DNA of 64,000 bases from Streptomyces cirratus (GTDB lineage: Bacteria > Actinomycetota > Actinomycetes > Streptomycetales > Streptomycetaceae): contig NZ_BMVP01000001.1 in the NCBI RefSeq assembly GCF_014650775.1, positions 186,001 through 250,000 on the forward strand, read 5' to 3'. The notes under the pieces were generated by a model. That model did not search any database. It was not told the DNA's origin and saw only the letters and a program-made list of their open reading frames with translations. Shown here one piece after another: positions 60,443 through 64,000 of the stretch. Position numbers and translations under genes: made by a program. The first letter of the stretch is position 1; each line of letters begins with the position of its first letter.

Positions 60443-60901
60443 TCAAGGCGCCAGGGCCGATCCGAAGGGCAGGTTGCGGACGACGGCGAAGGCCAGCACG
60501 ACCGCTCCCACGCCCCACCAGTACACCGGCCTGAGGGCGATCCTCGGCGGCGGCCCGCCGCGCGCGGCCCGCACCAGCCACAGGCCCAGGAACGCGGCGA
60601 AGAGGAAGTAGCCGGCGACGGCGACGGCGTTGTCACCGAGGGCGGTCACCAGATCGCCGTGGGCGAAGGCGTGCGCGCTGCGCAGCCCGCCGCAGCCCGG
60701 GCACAGGATCCCGGTCAGCCGCAGCAGCGGGCAGACCGGGTAGTGGCCCGGCTGGTTCGGGTCGACGGCGCCCACGTACGCGAACGCGGCGACCGTCCCG
60801 GCCAGCGTGAGCACGGGGGCGGCGAGCCCGCGGGCCCGGGAGACCGGGGGCGGCGCGCCGGGCCGAACGTGCGCGGGGCCGGGGGTGTGAGGGGCGTCCA
60901 C
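60443..60901 (-). CDS. DUF2752 membrane protein
   Basis: 152 residues from GTG 60901. The DUF2752 signature CPLLRLTGILCPGCGGLRSAHAFAHGD is complete (about 57-83), flanked by membrane helices at about 27-45, 88-110 and 122-148. The cysteine/histidine pattern might bind a metal or form a redox site, but the family function is unknown. In actinomycetes it regularly sits in the trp region, as here between trpC and the HGxxPAAW gene. The N-terminus is Pro-rich and cytoplasmic. Confidence 0.85.
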   Translation of the reverse strand: MDAPHTPGPAHVRPGAPPPVSRARGLAAPVLTLAGTVAAFAYVGAVDPNQPGHYPVCPLLRLTGILCPGCGGLRSAHAFAHGDLVTALGDNAVAVAGYFLFAAFLGLWLVRAARGGPPPRIALRPVYWWGVGAVVLAFAVVRNLPFGSALAP

Positions 60902-61030
60902 GCGGTGATTGTCTCCGCTCGTGACGAAAAGGCGCAGCCCGACAGGGCCGCGCCTTTCGAAGCCGCGCCACACGGCCGTGCCTGACCGCCACACGGCCGT
61001 GCCTGACGAACCGGTGGCGCGACGGGCGGC

Positions 61031-61282
61031 TCAGACCTTCGCGGTCAGCTTGTTGGCGGCGATGACCTGCGCGAGGTCCTCGTGCGCGGGCTTCGGGGCG
61101 CCCATGCCCGCGGCCTTCATCGCCATGCCGACGACACCGCCGAGCGCGACGACGACCAGGCCGGCCCAGAAGCCGAGCGGGTTCGCCAGCACCATGAAGG
61201 CGCCGGAGATGCAGAAACCGATGAAGGCGATGATGACACCGGTCCAGGCGGCCGGGGTGTGTCCGTGATGCGTGCCCGCCAT
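61031..61282 (-). CDS. Small HGxxPAAW-motif membrane protein
   Basis: 83 residues from ATG 61282 with GAGGAGCAAC upstream. It carries the defining HGHTPAAWTG motif at residues 6-15, two membrane segments (WTGVIIAFIGFCISGAFMVL and LGFWAGLVVVALGGVVGMAM) and a short cytoplasmic tail. This actinobacterial family is usually encoded in tryptophan biosynthesis clusters; no function has been shown that I know of. It lies 97 bp downstream of the Trp-associated membrane protein gene and 129 bp upstream of DUF2752. Confidence 0.88.
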   Translation of the reverse strand: MAGTHHGHTPAAWTGVIIAFIGFCISGAFMVLANPLGFWAGLVVVALGGVVGMAMKAAGMGAPKPAHEDLAQVIAANKLTAKV

Positions 61283-61379
61283 GAGTTGCTCCTCGTTGCT
61301 CTGTCGCGCAGTGCTGTACCGAACGCGGTCTGTGTCGAACGCTCGATGACCATTGTCCCGCACCGGGCGCCGCGTGCTG

Positions 61380-62027
61380 TCAGTGGGTCGGGTCCTCGCC
61401 CCGGTCCAGAGCCTTCCACAGATCCTCGGGCCGCTCCGGGTCCACCACGACGGCCTTGCGCGGCCGGGGGCTGCCGTCGCGTTCGTAGCGTCCGCCCATC
61501 GCGGGCCAGGTCCGGCCGAAGCGCAGGGCCAGCAGTCCGGCCGACAGGATGAGGACCGCTCCGCCGGCGGTGACGTACGGCCAGGGGGTGTGGGACAGCT
61601 CCGCCACTCGCGCGGCGGTGTCCGCGGTCGTGGTGGCGGCCTTCTCGTCCAGCGCCCGGCGGTCGTCGGCGGCGGTGACCGCGGCCAGCGCCGCGCCCAG
61701 ACCGCTCAGCGCCAGCAGCGCGGACACCAGCAGCCGGCTCTTGCCGCGTACGGCGAACACCGCGACCAGCGCCGCGAGGGCGACGATGGCCAGCGCGGCC
61801 GGCAGCCCGGTGACGGCCTGCCCGTCCGCGCTCAGCGGGAGGGAACCTCCCGCGACGACGGCGCTGCCCCGGGCCCAGACCCGGCCGGAGGCGAGCAGGA
61901 CGACGGTGGCGCCGAGCGCGCCGAGCAGCAGGGCGACGGCCACGCTGCGGCGGCCGCCGCGGCTGTCGGGAGCCTCGGGCTCGGACGCGGACGCGGCATC
62001 GGTTCGGGGCGGGGGTACGGCACTCAC
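61380..62027 (-). CDS. Trp biosynthesis-associated membrane protein
   Basis: 215 residues from GTG 62027 (an in-frame GTG at 62036 is an alternative). Four membrane segments are expected: VAVALLLGALGATVVLLASG, LPAALAIVALAALVAVFAV, LLVSALLALSGLGAALAAV and YVTAGGAVLILSAGLLALRFG. WARG with the periplasmic segment and TPWPYVTAGGA are typical of the TIGR02234-type family always found by trpE. Role unknown; transport or stabilisation of the pathway has been guessed. It starts 23 bp after the trpE stop. Confidence 0.87.
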   Translation of the reverse strand: MSAVPPPRTDAASASEPEAPDSRGGRRSVAVALLLGALGATVVLLASGRVWARGSAVVAGGSLPLSADGQAVTGLPAALAIVALAALVAVFAVRGKSRLLVSALLALSGLGAALAAVTAADDRRALDEKAATTTADTAARVAELSHTPWPYVTAGGAVLILSAGLLALRFGRTWPAMGGRYERDGSPRPRKAVVVDPERPEDLWKALDRGEDPTH

Positions 62028-62050
62028 GTACCCCACTATCCCCTACCGGC

Positions 62051-63574
<1,524 letters not shown>

Positions 63575-63593
63575 GGCGTGGGACCCTACCTAG

Positions 63594-63950
63594 CTATTCG
63601 GCGGCCAGCGGGAGGACATCGGCGTCGAAGCACGTCCGGGCACCTGTGTGGCAGGCGGCCCCGACCTGGTCGACCTTCACGAGCACGGTGTCGGCGTCGC
63701 AGTCGAGGGCGACGGACTTCACGTGCTGGAAGTGGCCGGAAGTATCCCCCTTGACCCAGTACTCCTGGCGGCTGCGGGACCAGTAGGTGCAGCGTCCGGT
63801 GGTCAGGGTCCGGTGCAGGGCCTCGTCGTCCATCCAGCCGAGCATGAGCACCTCACCGGTGTCGTACTGCTGGGCGATGGCCGGTACCAGACCGTCCGCG
63901 GAGCGCTTGAGGCGCGCGGCGATGGCGGGATCGAGGGACGTCGTACTCAT
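63594..63950 (-). CDS. hisI: Phosphoribosyl-AMP cyclohydrolase
   Basis: 118 residues from ATG 63950, normal for the monofunctional enzyme. Zinc- and substrate-binding residues appear in [45 protein letters not shown] and CF. It opens the purine ring of phosphoribosyl-AMP in histidine synthesis. It immediately precedes trpE (19 bp), so histidine and tryptophan genes share a transcript start here. The 50 bp from 63951 to the window end hold its upstream region and no visible gene. Confidence 0.96.
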   Translation of the reverse strand: MSTTSLDPAIAARLKRSADGLVPAIAQQYDTGEVLMLGWMDDEALHRTLTTGRCTYWSRSRQEYWVKGDTSGHFQHVKSVALDCDADTVLVKVDQVGAACHTGARTCFDADVLPLAAE

Positions 63951-64000
63951 GGGGCCATTGTGCCGGGCGCGGCTCTCGATCACCGACGGCTGTCCGCCTG

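Overview
The window reads as the core of a Streptomyces (or very close actinomycete) chromosome. G+C is very high, GTG starts and ATGA/GTGA stop-start overlaps are common, and there is a Streptomyces-griseus-trypsin-type protease. The gene order, ANTAR regulator, pyruvate kinase, gltBD, an ADP-ribosylglycohydrolase run, then lgt and trp genes, resembles (from memory, not checked) the pyk2-gltB-trp region of S. coelicolor. No insertion sequence, prophage, rRNA or CRISPR array was seen.

Layout. 1-4.3 kb: end of a livF-type ABC ATPase, an ANTAR response regulator, an unusual short-variable-arm tRNA with anticodon CAA next to a broken HTH/LAGLIDADG-type gene, a MarR-like regulator behind a MerR/SoxR-type promoter, an acetyltransferase and pyruvate kinase. 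4.3-15 kb: SIMPL protein, Tat-exported 5'-nucleotidase, an orphan siderophore-like pair (PLP decarboxylase plus lysine N6-hydroxylase) downstream of chorismate mutase and PepN, a secreted trypsin, and a protein with an HEAAH motif.

15-29.6 kb: a catabolic island matching the mycobacterial KstR2 (HIP, steroid C/D-ring) regulon. It has two SDRs divergent from echA20-ipdA-ipdB-ipdC, and fadA6-kstR2-ipdF divergent from two acyl-CoA dehydrogenases. The same palindrome, CCTAACA-NN-TGTTWGG, lies in both divergent promoter regions and is a good candidate KstR2 operator. A secreted tyrosine phosphatase, a DEAD-box helicase and a cold-shock protein with a U-tract hairpin in its leader sit inside the island. 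No fadD3 or upper-pathway genes are in the window.

29.6-38.1 kb: methyltransferase, a decayed small gene, an esterase/SDR pair divergent from a PadR regulator, a flavin reductase-like protein, a DUF1906 glycoside-hydrolase-like exoprotein, and a four-gene WXG100-like cassette of unknown function. Three copies of a palindromic repeat lie here; two of them supply the TAG stop codon of the neighbouring gene.

38.2-54.6 kb: gltD/gltB, a VIT-family transporter, then seven genes on the plus strand joined by ATGA overlaps: four different ADP-ribosylglycohydrolase-family proteins, a ribokinase-type kinase, a class III CoA-transferase and a CitE-like lyase. This is the most intriguing functional unit. 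One of the four hydrolases has lost much of its metal-binding signature.

54.6-64 kb (minus strand): hisI, trpE (with an in-frame palindromic insertion), three small membrane proteins, trpC, a trpM-like small gene, trpB, trpA, a membrane-anchored DsbA-like protein and lgt. This is a split tryptophan operon lacking trpD, trpG and trpF in the window.
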